In this document: positions 17,209-25,706 of the stretch, in pieces | Layout: every line of letters starts with the position of its first letter | Position numbering within the stretch: position 1 is the first letter of the stretch | Source: an uncultured Dehalococcoidia bacterium | GTDB lineage: Bacteria > Chloroflexota > Dehalococcoidia > Lucifugimonadales > UBA3495 | Assembly: GCA_958296225.1 (NCBI GenBank) | Contig: OY282456.1 | Location: 3,224,001 to 3,288,000, forward strand | Length of the DNA: 64,000 bases | Reading direction: 5' to 3' | Notes under the pieces: model-generated | Databases searched by the model: none | What the model was told of the DNA's origin: nothing | What the model saw: only the letters and a program-made list of their open reading frames with translations | Program-made: the position numbers and the translations under genes

Positions 17209-18177
17209 GTGAATATCCCAACCCTGCGCGACATCTACCAGGCCCGCACTACCATCGCCCCCTACATCGCCCGCACGCCGCTAACCTACTCGGCCGGCCT
17301 GAGCGCGGCGCTGGACGCCGAGGTGTACCTCAAGCACGAAGAGCATCTGCCCCTGGGCGCCTTCAAGGCCCGCGGCGGCATCAACCTGCTGGCGAATATG
17401 TCGGAGCAGGAACGGGCGCGCGGCGTCATCACCGCCAGCAGCGGCAATCATGGCCAGTCCATCGCCAGCGCCTGCCGTATGTTCGGCGCCCGGGCGCTTA
17501 TCGGCTTGCCCGTGGACGCCAACCCCAATAAGGTTGCGTCAATGGAGGCGCTGGGCGCGGAGCTGATATTCCACGGCGTCAATTTCGACGCCGCCCGCCG
17601 CTACTGCGAGCGACTGGCCGCCGAAGAGGGCTACCGCTACGTCCACCCGGTCAACGAACCGGAGCTCATCGCCGGCGTCGCCACCGCCAGCCTGGAAATC
17701 ATTGAAGACCTGCCCGACGTTGCCGTAATGTTCCTGCCCATCGGCGGCGGCAGCGGCGTTTCCGGCGCCTGCGTCGTTGCCCAGGCCCTCAACCCAAACA
17801 TCGGAGTCGTGGCGGTTCAGTCGGAAGCGGCGCCAGCGGCGTACTTGTCCTGGCAGCAGGGCCAGTTGGTGCAGGCCCCAATGCAAACCTGGGTGGAGGG
17901 AACGGCCACCGCTGAGGGCTACGAGCTGCCCCAGCAGATTATGCGCCACCGGCTGCATGATTTCGTGCTGGTCAGCGACGACGACATCAGGCGCGCCGTG
18001 GCGATGCTGGTGGAAAAGGCCCACACGCTGGCCGAAGGCGCGGGAGCTACCGCCCTGGCCGGCGCCGTGCGCCGCCCCGATTTGGCGCAGGGCAAAAAAG
18101 TATCCATAACCGTCAGCGGCGGCAACATAACACTGGCTCAGCTGCGGGACTGCATCAACCTTTACCTGAGCGACTAA
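17209..18177 (+). CDS. Threonine/serine dehydratase-like PLP enzyme
   Basis: A 322-aa fold-type II PLP enzyme. The PLP lysine lies in LGAFKARGG (about residue 53), SSGNHGQS binds the substrate carboxylate (about 80), and PIGGGSGVSG is the phosphate loop (about 180). This matches catabolic threonine/serine deaminases without an ACT domain. The GTG start is chosen because GGAG lies eight bases upstream and the product then starts MNIPTLRDIYQA; the upstream extension is not family-like. Product would be 2-oxobutanoate or pyruvate plus ammonia. Racemase activity is an alternative. Confidence 0.87.
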   Translation: MNIPTLRDIYQARTTIAPYIARTPLTYSAGLSAALDAEVYLKHEEHLPLGAFKARGGINLLANMSEQERARGVITASSGNHGQSIASACRMFGARALIGLPVDANPNKVASMEALGAELIFHGVNFDAARRYCERLAAEEGYRYVHPVNEPELIAGVATASLEIIEDLPDVAVMFLPIGGGSGVSGACVVAQALNPNIGVVAVQSEAAPAAYLSWQQGQLVQAPMQTWVEGTATAEGYELPQQIMRHRLHDFVLVSDDDIRRAVAMLVEKAHTLAEGAGATALAGAVRRPDLAQGKKVSITVSGGNITLAQLRDCINLYLSD

Positions 18178-18186
18178 CCGCGTCCT

Positions 18187-19209
18187 TCACATCGGATTGG
18201 CCCGGCGCTCCAGAAAACGGGCCAGTTCGTCGCGGCGAAACTGGGGCAGGTCGCGTTCGCCGGTGCGGTCAATCAGCCACAAGCCCTCGTCGGCTTCAAT
18301 CATCTGGCCGATTTCCCAGCCGCTGACTCCTATGGCGTCCAGGGCCCGCAGCGCCCGTGGCACTGCCGACGCCGGCATCGTGGCCACCAGCGCCCCGGAA
18401 CCCAAAAGCCCCAGCGGGTCAATGCCAAGGGCGTCGCAAATGGCGGCGCACTCCGGCAATACCGGCACGCTTTCCGATTCCGCCACCAGCCCCAGGTTTG
18501 ATGCCGCGGCTACCTCGCGCAAGGCGGTTATCAGCCCGCCCTCCGTAACGTCGTGCAGGCTGTGTACGCTGCCGGCGTTACATAACGCCCGCGCCGCCGC
18601 CACGACGCTGATACCGGGACTGGTCAGGTATGCGGCCGCTTGAGTAATCGCAGCGTCAGCCACGCCAGCGGAACGCAACTCCGCGCGGTACTCCCGAGCC
18701 AGAATCGCCGTGCCCTCAATAGCCACGCCGGTCGTAACGATGATGCTGTCGCCGTCGCGCGCGCCGCCGGTGGCTACCAGATGATTGGGGTCTGGCAACT
18801 CGCCCAGCATTGTTCCGGCGACGATGGGCCGGGGAATCCCGTCGGTAACCTCGGTGTGCCCTCCAATAACGGCCACGCCCAGCTGCCGGCAAGCATCGGC
18901 GATGTCGGCAAAAATGCCCCGTACATCGTCGGGCGTGGAACCGGCCGGCAGCAGCACCGTGGGCAAAAACCACCGTGGTTCCCCGCCCGTGCAGGCAACG
19001 TCGTTGGCATTGACCTGAACCGCGTACCAGCCAATCCGGTCGGCAGCGAAGGTAATGGGGTCGGACTTGGCGATGAGCAGCCGGTCTCCCATTTCCACGA
19101 CGGCGCAATCCTCGCCTACCGACGGGCCGACCAGCACTCGCGGGTCAATCGCCCCGAGGTCGGATAACAGTTCGGACAATAGCTCCGGCGGCAGTTTCCC
19201 GGTTTCCAT
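18187..19209 (-). CDS. AIR synthase-related (HypE/ThiL-like) protein
   Basis: A 340-aa protein of the PurM/ThiL/HypE/SelD superfamily, ATP-dependent enzymes that activate small substrates. Motifs: VGPSVGEDCAVVEM near the N-terminus, QVNANDVACTGGEPRWFL (about residue 75), GGHTEVTDGI and HDVTEGGLITALRE. It looks most like the HypE-like AIR-synthase proteins, but no hyp genes are adjacent and the C-terminal cysteine that HypE modifies is absent, so it is not HypE itself. It lacks the SelD Cys/Sec-Lys motif. Start METGKLPPE is preferred over a TTG at 19248. Confidence 0.78.
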   Translation of the reverse strand: METGKLPPELLSELLSDLGAIDPRVLVGPSVGEDCAVVEMGDRLLIAKSDPITFAADRIGWYAVQVNANDVACTGGEPRWFLPTVLLPAGSTPDDVRGIFADIADACRQLGVAVIGGHTEVTDGIPRPIVAGTMLGELPDPNHLVATGGARDGDSIIVTTGVAIEGTAILAREYRAELRSAGVADAAITQAAAYLTSPGISVVAAARALCNAGSVHSLHDVTEGGLITALREVAAASNLGLVAESESVPVLPECAAICDALGIDPLGLLGSGALVATMPASAVPRALRALDAIGVSGWEIGQMIEADEGLWLIDRTGERDLPQFRRDELARFLERRANPM

Positions 19210-19287
19210 TTGGCGCCATCCTGTACGTTGTTGCGGCCAGTTTAGCAAAGTTCACTGGCGCCGGAATCCGGTAAAGCGCAATCGGCA

Positions 19288-19323
19288 AAATCCGGTCTGT
19301 CCGGTAAATCCCGGTAAATTCGC
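19288..19323. repeat. Dispersed repeat, copy 1
   Basis: The word AAATCCGGTCTGTCCGG followed six bases later by CCGGTAAATTCGC recurs at 54278-54314 with one inserted A. A shorter related form, inverted, lies at 30822-30840. Confidence 0.6.
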
Positions 19324-19372
19324 AACTCCCGCCCTTGACTTTGGAAAATCCCTGGCGAAAGGAGAATCCCGG

Positions 19373-19400
19373 TTGCAAGGCCCAAGTCATCTGCTATAAT
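19373..19400 (+). promoter_or_regulatory. Promoter of tRNA-Glu
   Basis: TTGCAA, 16-base spacer, TATAAT with an extended TGC before the -10. The predicted start is about 35 bases upstream of the tRNA. Confidence 0.65.
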
Positions 19401-19441
19401 CACAGGACGCCTCGGCCTGACTGCCAATAGGCGTTCGCTGT

Positions 19442-19518
19442 GGCGCATTCGTCTAGCGGCCCAGGACACCGCCCTCTCAAGGCGGAGACCAGGGGTTCGA
19501 ATCCCCTATGCGCCACCA
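19442..19518 (+). tRNA. tRNA-Glu (CTC)
   Basis: Acceptor GGCGCAT pairs with ATGCGCC. The anticodon stem CCGCC/GGCGG encloses the loop CTCTCAA, giving anticodon CTC. The T-arm is AGGGG-TTCGAAT-CCCCT. CCA is encoded at 19516-19518. It reads GAG codons. Confidence 0.95.
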
Positions 19519-19528
19519 TTCTGAACAT

Positions 19529-19570
19529 CGCCGACGTGAGTAAAACCGTCGGCGGTTTCGTTTTTTCGCA
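19529..19570 (+). terminator. Intrinsic terminator of tRNA-Glu
   Basis: Perfect 8-bp stem CGCCGACG/CGTCGGCG, ten-base loop, then GTTTCGTTTTTTCG. It starts ten bases after the CCA end. Confidence 0.85.
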
Positions 19571-19591
19571 ACCGGCTCAAGGCTGCCCGCG

Positions 19592-20479
19592 GTGCTGGAC
19601 TCAACGACACTCCTGGCGTTGCTGCTGGTCGTAGCGTCGGCCGGCGCGCACGCTACGTGGAACCTGCTGCTCAAACGCGCCCAGCGGCAGGAAGTGTTCG
19701 TGTGGTGGCTATCCGCTTTCGGCGTGCTGGGCGCGCTGCCGGTTGCCGCGGTTCTGGCGGTTCGGGCCGGCTTTGAACCCGTCGGCGTCTGGTACGTCGT
19801 CGGCTCGGCCCTGGTTCACATCTGCTATTTTCTGTGCCTGGGGCGCAGCCTGGCGCGCAGCGACCTGTCCCTGGTCTATCCCATCGCCCGGGGGTTCGGC
19901 CCCGGCCTGGCGCCGGTGCTGGCCGTTTTCGCTCTGGGCGAAACCGTCACTGCCCCGGCCTGGGTGGGCATCGCCGGCATCGTGGTGGGCATCTACATCA
20001 TGGCCTGGTGGGGTCAGCTGCGGCAGCTCATTGCGGACGGCGGGTTGGCGCGCAACACCGGCGGCGTCGCCTACGCGCTGCTGACCGGCGTGTGCATCGC
20101 CATCTACACCATCGTGGACAAGCGGGGCGTCGGCCACATCAGCCCGTTCCTGTATCTGTATCTGACGACCTGCGGCGTGACCATGGGAATGTTGCCTTAC
20201 ATAATGAGGAGCTACGGGGCGGCAGCGATAGTTCAGGAATGGCGCTCCGGCGCCTGGGCGGTGGCCGCCGGCGCCGGCCTGCTGTTTCTCGCCTATGGGC
20301 TGGTGTTGACCGCAATGCGGATTGCGGACGTCAGCTACGTTGCGCCGGCGCGGGAGGTGGGCCTGCTGTTCGCCCTGCTGCTGGGGGCCGTCGTATTAAA
20401 GGAACGCGTGACCGCCGGCCGGGTTATCGGGGCGGCGCTCATCGTAACCGGCCTGGCGCTGCTCACCCTGTTCCGGTAA
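19592..20479 (+). CDS. EamA/DMT-family transporter
   Basis: A 295-aa membrane protein starting at GTG. Ten hydrophobic segments are visible in two halves (about 1-140 and 150-295), as in drug/metabolite transporters with two EamA domains. The first half has ASAGAHATWNLLLKRA and the second GVCIAIYTIVDKRG, equivalent positions of the internal repeat. The last helix contains VLKERVTAGRVIGAALIVTG, a family hallmark. Substrate is unknown; such proteins export amino acids or metabolites. No obvious ribosome binding site precedes the GTG. Confidence 0.85.
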   Translation: MLDSTTLLALLLVVASAGAHATWNLLLKRAQRQEVFVWWLSAFGVLGALPVAAVLAVRAGFEPVGVWYVVGSALVHICYFLCLGRSLARSDLSLVYPIARGFGPGLAPVLAVFALGETVTAPAWVGIAGIVVGIYIMAWWGQLRQLIADGGLARNTGGVAYALLTGVCIAIYTIVDKRGVGHISPFLYLYLTTCGVTMGMLPYIMRSYGAAAIVQEWRSGAWAVAAGAGLLFLAYGLVLTAMRIADVSYVAPAREVGLLFALLLGAVVLKERVTAGRVIGAALIVTGLALLTLFR

Positions 20480-20534
20480 CCCCAACCCCCGCGATAGCGG
20501 CTATAATGGGCTGCCTGGCGACCCCAACCCCCGC
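20479..20534 (+). promoter_or_regulatory. Direct repeat flanking a -10 box
   Basis: The 14-base word ACCCCAACCCCCGC occurs at 20479-20492 and again at 20521-20534. Between them lies TATAAT (20502-20507). The arrangement suggests a regulated promoter for the nitroreductase gene starting at 20553. No good -35 is seen. Confidence 0.45.
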
Positions 20535-20552
20535 TGTGGAGGACAATGCCTT

Positions 20553-21188
20553 ATGGCCGACCAGTTTGATTTGTTTGACGCAATTTACAGCCAGCGGCAA
20601 ATTACCCGGTACAAGACCGACCCCGTGCCGCAAGCGGCCATCCAGCAAATGATTGCCGCCGCCGTGCGCGCGCCCAACGGCGGCAACACCCAACCCTGGG
20701 AGTTTGTGGTGGTCAACGACCCGGACACCGTGCGCGCCCTCGGCGAGCTGTACAAGAACACCTGGCTGGACGCCATGGGCTGGGAACCCGCGCCCACCGA
20801 GACGCGGGTGTACCGCCACGCCCGCTACCTGGCCCACCATATGCCCGAAGTGCCCGCCATGATTGTGGTGTGCGCCGACCATTCCCGAGGCAGCGGCTAT
20901 CAGGCCGACCGGCCCATTGAACCCGGCCGCCACGCCGCTTCAATCTGGCCGGCCATCCAGAACCTGTTTCTGGCCGGCCGCGCGCTGGGCCTGGGCACCC
21001 GCATCACTACCGTTCTCAATCGCAAAGAGGACGCAGTGCGCGAGATTCTGGGCCTGCCCGACTACGCCGAAATGATTTGCCTGACCCCGGTGGGTTATCC
21101 GCGCGGCAGCTTCGGCCCGACCAACCGCCGCCCTCCCGCCGAGGTAACTTCCTTTAACCGCTGGGGCTTCCGCGACTGGGCCGACTAG
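20553..21188 (+). CDS. Nitroreductase family protein
   Basis: A 211-aa FMN-dependent oxidoreductase of the nitroreductase superfamily. RQITRYKTDPVPQAAI at the N-terminus carries the FMN-phosphate-binding arginines; RAPNGGNTQPWEFVVV (about residues 35-50) is the classic second motif; ALGLGTRITTV contributes to flavin binding. GGAGG lies ten bases upstream of the ATG. Physiological substrate is unknown; homologues reduce nitroaromatics, quinones or dehalogenate. It is followed closely by an amidohydrolase gene on the same strand. Confidence 0.88.
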   Translation: MADQFDLFDAIYSQRQITRYKTDPVPQAAIQQMIAAAVRAPNGGNTQPWEFVVVNDPDTVRALGELYKNTWLDAMGWEPAPTETRVYRHARYLAHHMPEVPAMIVVCADHSRGSGYQADRPIEPGRHAASIWPAIQNLFLAGRALGLGTRITTVLNRKEDAVREILGLPDYAEMICLTPVGYPRGSFGPTNRRPPAEVTSFNRWGFRDWAD

Positions 21189-21213
21189 CAATTCTAATGA
21201 TGGAAAACACTTG

Positions 21214-22590
21214 ATGGAAAGCACTCTGAAAATCGACGGCGTGCGCTACATCGTCACTATGGACCCGGAGCGACGCATCATCGCCGATGGTTCGGTGGTC
21301 ATTACCGGCGCCCGCATCAGCCAGGTCGGCAAGGCCGCCGACCTGGCCGGCGTGGCCACCGATGCAGTCATTGATGGCCGGGGCATGGCGCTGACTCCGG
21401 GTTTCGTCAACGGGCATATGCACATCAGCTACGCCCACGCCGTGCGGGGGTTGTTCCCCGACGACCTGGGCGCGGATTATTTGCCCAACGTGTTCCGGCT
21501 GCAAGGCGCGATGACCGACGACGACGAACACGCCACCTCACTGCTGGCGATTACCGAGCTGCTGAAATACGGGACTACCGCCTTCGTGGATCCCGGCAGC
21601 ACGACGCACCTGGACGCCTGTTTGGAAGCGTACCGGCAGTCGGGCTGCCGCATCATAGTCGGGCGGAGCGTACTGGACCGGCCCAACCCGCTGAACCTGC
21701 CGGTGTACGAAACCGACGCGGCGCTGCGGATGACGGAAGCAACTATCGCCGCTTACAACGGCGCGCCGGACGGCCTGGTTACCGCCTGGGCCATGCCGTT
21801 CTCGCCGGAGTTCTGCTCGCCGGAACTGTTGGCGGCCACCCAGGCTATCGCGGAATCCGCCGGTACGCGGCTGACCCTGCACTTCACCAACGGCCCGCGC
21901 TGGATTGAGGAATGCCGTCAGAGGCACGGATGCGCCCCCACCGAATATCTGGAACGCTGCGGGGCGCTTACTCCGCAGATGACCTTGTCGCATTGCCTCG
22001 GCATCACCGGCGATGAGGCCCGGCTCATCGCCGAGCGGGGAGCGTCCGTAGTGATGTGCCCCACCGCGGCGGTCAAAGGCGGGGCCGGTATGACCCACCA
22101 CGGCTTGCTCCCCGAGCTGCTGCAATACGGCGCCACCGTCGGCCTGGGCACCGACGCCGGCAACAACTCCAACCTGCTGGAAACGCTGCGTTCCGTCTAT
22201 CTGGCGGCGGTGCTGTATAAGGACGGCCGCCAGGACGTGGGCATGATTCCGGCGGAAACGGCGCTGGAGTTGGGGACGATACGGGGCGCAGCCGCGTTAG
22301 GGCTGGATGACATAATCGGCTCAATTGAACCGGGGAAAGCCGCCGACCTGGTGCTGTTTGATACCCAACGCGCCGAATGGGGAGCCTTGCACAATCCGGT
22401 GAACAGCCTGGTGTACAACGCCGATGGCCGCAGCGTTCACACCGTGCTGGTCAATGGGCGAGTAGTAGTAGAAAATCACCGGCCCCGTTTCGTGGACGAG
22501 GCCGGTTTGGTGGCGGAAGTGCAGGCCAGGGGCGAAGCGCTCATCAAGCGCGCCGGCGTGAGTTTCGCGCCACGCTGGCCGGTGGTGTAA
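21214..22590 (+). CDS. Metal-dependent amidohydrolase (TrzA/SsnA/ATZ-like)
   Basis: A 458-aa enzyme of the amidohydrolase superfamily. The beta-sandwich N-terminus precedes GFVNGHMHISYAHAVRGL with the HxH metal ligands (about residues 67-69), LTLHF and LSHCLGITGDE supply further histidines, and GTDAGNNSNLLE provides the metal-binding aspartate. C-terminal GSIEPGKAADLVLFD is typical of cytosine-deaminase/chlorohydrolase-type members. Likely a deaminase or hydrolase of N-heterocycles. The ATG at 21214 is preferred to TTG at 21211. It may share a transcript with the nitroreductase 25 bp upstream. Confidence 0.88.
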   Translation: MESTLKIDGVRYIVTMDPERRIIADGSVVITGARISQVGKAADLAGVATDAVIDGRGMALTPGFVNGHMHISYAHAVRGLFPDDLGADYLPNVFRLQGAMTDDDEHATSLLAITELLKYGTTAFVDPGSTTHLDACLEAYRQSGCRIIVGRSVLDRPNPLNLPVYETDAALRMTEATIAAYNGAPDGLVTAWAMPFSPEFCSPELLAATQAIAESAGTRLTLHFTNGPRWIEECRQRHGCAPTEYLERCGALTPQMTLSHCLGITGDEARLIAERGASVVMCPTAAVKGGAGMTHHGLLPELLQYGATVGLGTDAGNNSNLLETLRSVYLAAVLYKDGRQDVGMIPAETALELGTIRGAAALGLDDIIGSIEPGKAADLVLFDTQRAEWGALHNPVNSLVYNADGRSVHTVLVNGRVVVENHRPRFVDEAGLVAEVQARGEALIKRAGVSFAPRWPVV

Positions 22591-22604
22591 GCCGGCATTG
22601 CCGG

Positions 22605-23558
22605 CTAGCCGCGTTCCTGGCCCGGCTCCCCAATATCCCGCAGGATGTTTTCCAGCGCCTGGTCCAGCGCCGGGTCCAGGTCCACCGGCTCCACGTAGGG
22701 CGTGTATTGGTAGTCCAGGCGCACCTGGTCAATGATTTGCTTGGCCTCGTTGTTGGTGCGGCCCAATCGCTCCAGGTTGTCCAGCAGTTCCCGGGATTCC
22801 CGGCTGCCCATCTGTTCCAGTTCCGACAAGTCCATATCGATTTTGAACAGGGAACGGAGGCGGCGCAGGATGTCGTAGTAGGCGCGGTGGTCTTGGGTGA
22901 TGCCCAGCTGGTTGTTGTTGCTGGTCATAAAGGGATACATGGGCGCCATGGCCCCCATGCGGAACATCCGAATGTCGGGATATTCGTAGTGGGCGACGGA
23001 CACCAGCGCCATGCCGATGGTCGGCCCCTGACGGCCCCGGCTGCCGTAGCTGGAAAATTGTACGCCGTGGCGTTCCAGCTGCTGCCGCATCTCCGGCTGG
23101 GAATAGACGCAGGTGATACGGCGCTCCAGGTCGGGCGGCGCCGGCCCGTTGACGCCTTCCACGGCTACGGTTTGTTGCAGGCCCAACTCGCTGATGGCGC
23201 CAAAGAACGCTGCGGCGTAGATGTCAAGGCGATACCAGGGTTCCTCGCCCAGGAACACCAGCAGACCGTTGCCAATCTCGTAAAAGGCATTCTGACGGGT
23301 CATCGCCGAGCTGGGCAAACCTTCGTGGAATGCGGCCGCCGGGCGAAACGCGTCGTGAGTGCCGGCCACCTGAAAGGGAAAGCACATCCGGTTCACATAA
23401 TCGGAAAGCCGGCCGATTTGGCGACCGTTGTTTTTCTCGATGAGGTAGCGGGGTAAGCCGCTGGAAATCCGGCCGCCGTTAGACCACTGGCGTCGCCAGC
23501 CGGCTATCAAATAGTTGGCCGTGGGTTTGTCGGTAAAGGTGAAAAGTTCCTCTGGCAT
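22605..23558 (-). CDS. PAC2 family protein
   Basis: A 317-aa protein of the PAC2 (proteasome-assembly-chaperone-like) family, known in bacteria mainly from Actinobacteriota and Chloroflexota. Signature elements: RMCFPFQVAGTHDAFRP, DIYAAAFFGAISELGLQQTV and GRQGPTIGMALVSVAHYE, an alpha/beta fold related to nucleoside phosphorylases. The C-terminal 110 residues are helical and charged. GGAGG precedes the ATG by nine bases. It is the last gene of an apparent operon with gamma-glutamyltransferase and a peptide-binding lipoprotein. Biochemical role unknown. Confidence 0.75.
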   Translation of the reverse strand: MPEELFTFTDKPTANYLIAGWRRQWSNGGRISSGLPRYLIEKNNGRQIGRLSDYVNRMCFPFQVAGTHDAFRPAAAFHEGLPSSAMTRQNAFYEIGNGLLVFLGEEPWYRLDIYAAAFFGAISELGLQQTVAVEGVNGPAPPDLERRITCVYSQPEMRQQLERHGVQFSSYGSRGRQGPTIGMALVSVAHYEYPDIRMFRMGAMAPMYPFMTSNNNQLGITQDHRAYYDILRRLRSLFKIDMDLSELEQMGSRESRELLDNLERLGRTNNEAKQIIDQVRLDYQYTPYVEPVDLDPALDQALENILRDIGEPGQERG

Positions 23559-23642
23559 GATGGGCCGCCTCCCTGCTGCCACGTTGAGGCTACGTTACGC
23601 TCAATATACCACATTCGCCGGCGGCGGCTGCCGGCCGGCGAG

Positions 23643-23957
23643 TCAGTTGCGGGAAAATCCCGGACCGCCGCCGTAGCCGCCGGTCTGTTCGTTAACCAGG
23701 AAGGTGGCGGTATCTCTGCCGTAGGCGGTCTCCAGGTCGCTGTCGAATCGCTGCCCGCCAAATTCGCCCAGCATCTCAAAGCGCCGTTCGGTGTACAAAC
23801 GGCCTTCGTACCCGTCGCCGGCGACGCTGCGTTCGTCCTCGCCGGCCAGATACATCTCAACCGCGGTGGTCATCAGATGCTCCCGGTCCTCACCGCTGAG
23901 AAAATTAGGCGCGCGCAGGAACACGTACCCCCAACGGATGCCCTGGTGTTCCATCAT
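23643..23957 (-). CDS. Hypothetical protein (104 aa)
   Basis: It starts seven bases after the stop of the substrate-binding lipoprotein gene and precedes the PAC2 gene, so it belongs to that transcript. The sequence is acidic and soluble, with a mixed alpha/beta pattern and a glycine-rich tail (TGGYGGGPGF). No family recognised. Its place between the two conserved genes suggests a shared function, but nothing more can be said. Confidence 0.6.
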   Translation of the reverse strand: MMEHQGIRWGYVFLRAPNFLSGEDREHLMTTAVEMYLAGEDERSVAGDGYEGRLYTERRFEMLGEFGGQRFDSDLETAYGRDTATFLVNEQTGGYGGGPGFSRN

Positions 23958-23964
23958 CGCTGCG

Positions 23965-25686
23965 TCACCGCCGCCACTCGGCGATATTCCACAACTCGCT
24001 GTCCCAGCTGTTAATCCGCACCCCCCGCAGCGTGCTGAGGTGAGCCGACGTTAGCCCCCGGTTCACCAGTGGAATCTGATAGTAGTTCTGCACCACAATG
24101 TCGTTGAGCCGTTTCACCAGCGCGGCCCGCTCCGGCCCCACGCCGGTTTTGGACAGCTCGGCAAACACGGCGTCGTATTCCGCGTCGCACATCCGGGCGT
24201 TGTTGCTGCCCGACCAGTTGTTTGCCGCCGTCTGGATGTTGGCGCAAAGCCCGCCGGACAACGTCTGCTCCGGGTCAACGCCCGTGCCGTCGGTGTACAT
24301 CTGCACGTCGGCAAAGAACGTCCGATAGGAAGCGGCCGGATTCTCCGCCGGATTGCCGCCAAAGAACACGCCGCCATCGTGATTCACCGCCTCGGTTGCG
24401 ATGCCGATTTGCCGCCACTCCTCGCCAATCAAAGCCTGCGTGCTCTCGCGGATGGCGTTGGCCGACGTTTGGAAAGTAACCCGCAGCGGCCGGCCCTGGT
24501 ACTCCCGGATGCCGTCGCCGTCGCGGTCCAGCACGCCGTTTGCGTCCAGCAGCCGGTTGGCCCCGTCAATGTCCGGCGCAAGGCAGCCGTCATTGGCGTC
24601 GGATACGTACTGCTGCGGCCCCACCACCAGATCGCAGGCCGGACGCCCGGCAAAGCCGTACAGCGAATCCACAATCCGCCCCCGGTCGATGGCCATTGAC
24701 ATCGCCTGCGGAATGGGCGTGAACGTCAGGAACGGATGCGGGTTCGCGCCATCCCTATACTCGGAACGGCCCTCGCCCAGCGACGGGTCCGGGTTGGTCT
24801 GGTTAATCACCAGCCGCTCCACCTGGCTGCTGAACGCCGTCACCAGCTGGCCCCGGCCGCCGGCCGCCAGCTCAGTCAGCCTTTGCGGCGCCACTTGCAG
24901 ATTCCAGGCGTAATCGGCCATCCCCTGCTCCAGAACGGCCCGCGCGGCGGTAATGGCATCGCCGCCGCCGACGAGAATCACGGTATCAAAGTACGGCTCC
25001 GGCCCGCGGAAATGCGGGTTGCGCTCGTAAGTGGCCTCCTCGTTGGGCAAAAAGCTGACGATGCGATAAGGCCCGCTGCCCCGCGGAGCGTTGTGCTCAT
25101 CCTGGCAGCCGTCCGCGCCGGCGCCCACGCAACCGGCGAATTGCGCCTGGCTGATGATAGGCAGTCTGGCCCCAACGAAAGGCGTATAAGGATAGGGCTT
25201 GGGAGCGTCAAAGATGATTCTAACCGTGCGGTCGTCCACCGCTGCCACTGACGTAACCCCGTCGAACGAGTCAATCCCGATGCAGTCGGCGCTTTCGTTA
25301 GTGCAGTAGCGCCAGGTAAAAACCACGTCGGCCGCCGTCAAGTCGCTGCCGTCCGACCACTTCAAGCCCTCTTTGAGCTGCCACGTAATTGACATAAGGT
25401 CTGCGGCTACGCCGCCGTTATCCAGCGTCGGTATGGCAGTGGCCAGGGCCGGCGTCAACTGGCCGTCCGGGTCAAACTTGGCCAGCGGTTCCAGCGTAAT
25501 CGCGCTGGCGTCCACGTCCTTGTTGCCGGCGCTCAGATAGGGCAGCGGCGCCGTAGGCGCCTGCCAGTAAAGTAAGGTGAGCGTCTGCGCCTCTCCCGGC
25601 GCAAAATTAATGCAGGCGGTGGACAGGAAAAGGGCGACCAGGCCCGGGACGACGACAAAGAAAGGACGCACGGTTCGCAGCTCCAT
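23965..25686 (-). CDS. ABC transporter substrate-binding lipoprotein, peptide type
   Basis: A 573-aa SBP_bac_5 (OppA/DppA-type) protein. An N-terminal signal ends in the lipobox LSTAC with C25. LEPLAKFDPDGQLTPALA and WQLKEGLKWSDGSDLTAADVVFTW (about residues 65-125) are hallmark segments of the family. The C-terminal part ends in an NDIVVQNYYQIPLVNRG-like stretch seen in peptide binders. No permease or ATPase genes are next to it; its partner upstream is gamma-glutamyltransferase, suggesting uptake of glutathione-like or gamma-glutamyl peptides. Confidence 0.88.
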   Translation of the reverse strand: MELRTVRPFFVVVPGLVALFLSTACINFAPGEAQTLTLLYWQAPTAPLPYLSAGNKDVDASAITLEPLAKFDPDGQLTPALATAIPTLDNGGVAADLMSITWQLKEGLKWSDGSDLTAADVVFTWRYCTNESADCIGIDSFDGVTSVAAVDDRTVRIIFDAPKPYPYTPFVGARLPIISQAQFAGCVGAGADGCQDEHNAPRGSGPYRIVSFLPNEEATYERNPHFRGPEPYFDTVILVGGGDAITAARAVLEQGMADYAWNLQVAPQRLTELAAGGRGQLVTAFSSQVERLVINQTNPDPSLGEGRSEYRDGANPHPFLTFTPIPQAMSMAIDRGRIVDSLYGFAGRPACDLVVGPQQYVSDANDGCLAPDIDGANRLLDANGVLDRDGDGIREYQGRPLRVTFQTSANAIRESTQALIGEEWRQIGIATEAVNHDGGVFFGGNPAENPAASYRTFFADVQMYTDGTGVDPEQTLSGGLCANIQTAANNWSGSNNARMCDAEYDAVFAELSKTGVGPERAALVKRLNDIVVQNYYQIPLVNRGLTSAHLSTLRGVRINSWDSELWNIAEWRR

Positions 25687-25706
25687 CTACCTACCGGATA
25701 ACCGGA

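Noticed and set aside
18187..19209. Calling the AIR-synthase-like gene selD to match selA
   Set aside because: The N-terminal Cys/Sec-Lys catalytic motif of selenophosphate synthetase is absent and the protein resembles HypE/ThiL-like members.
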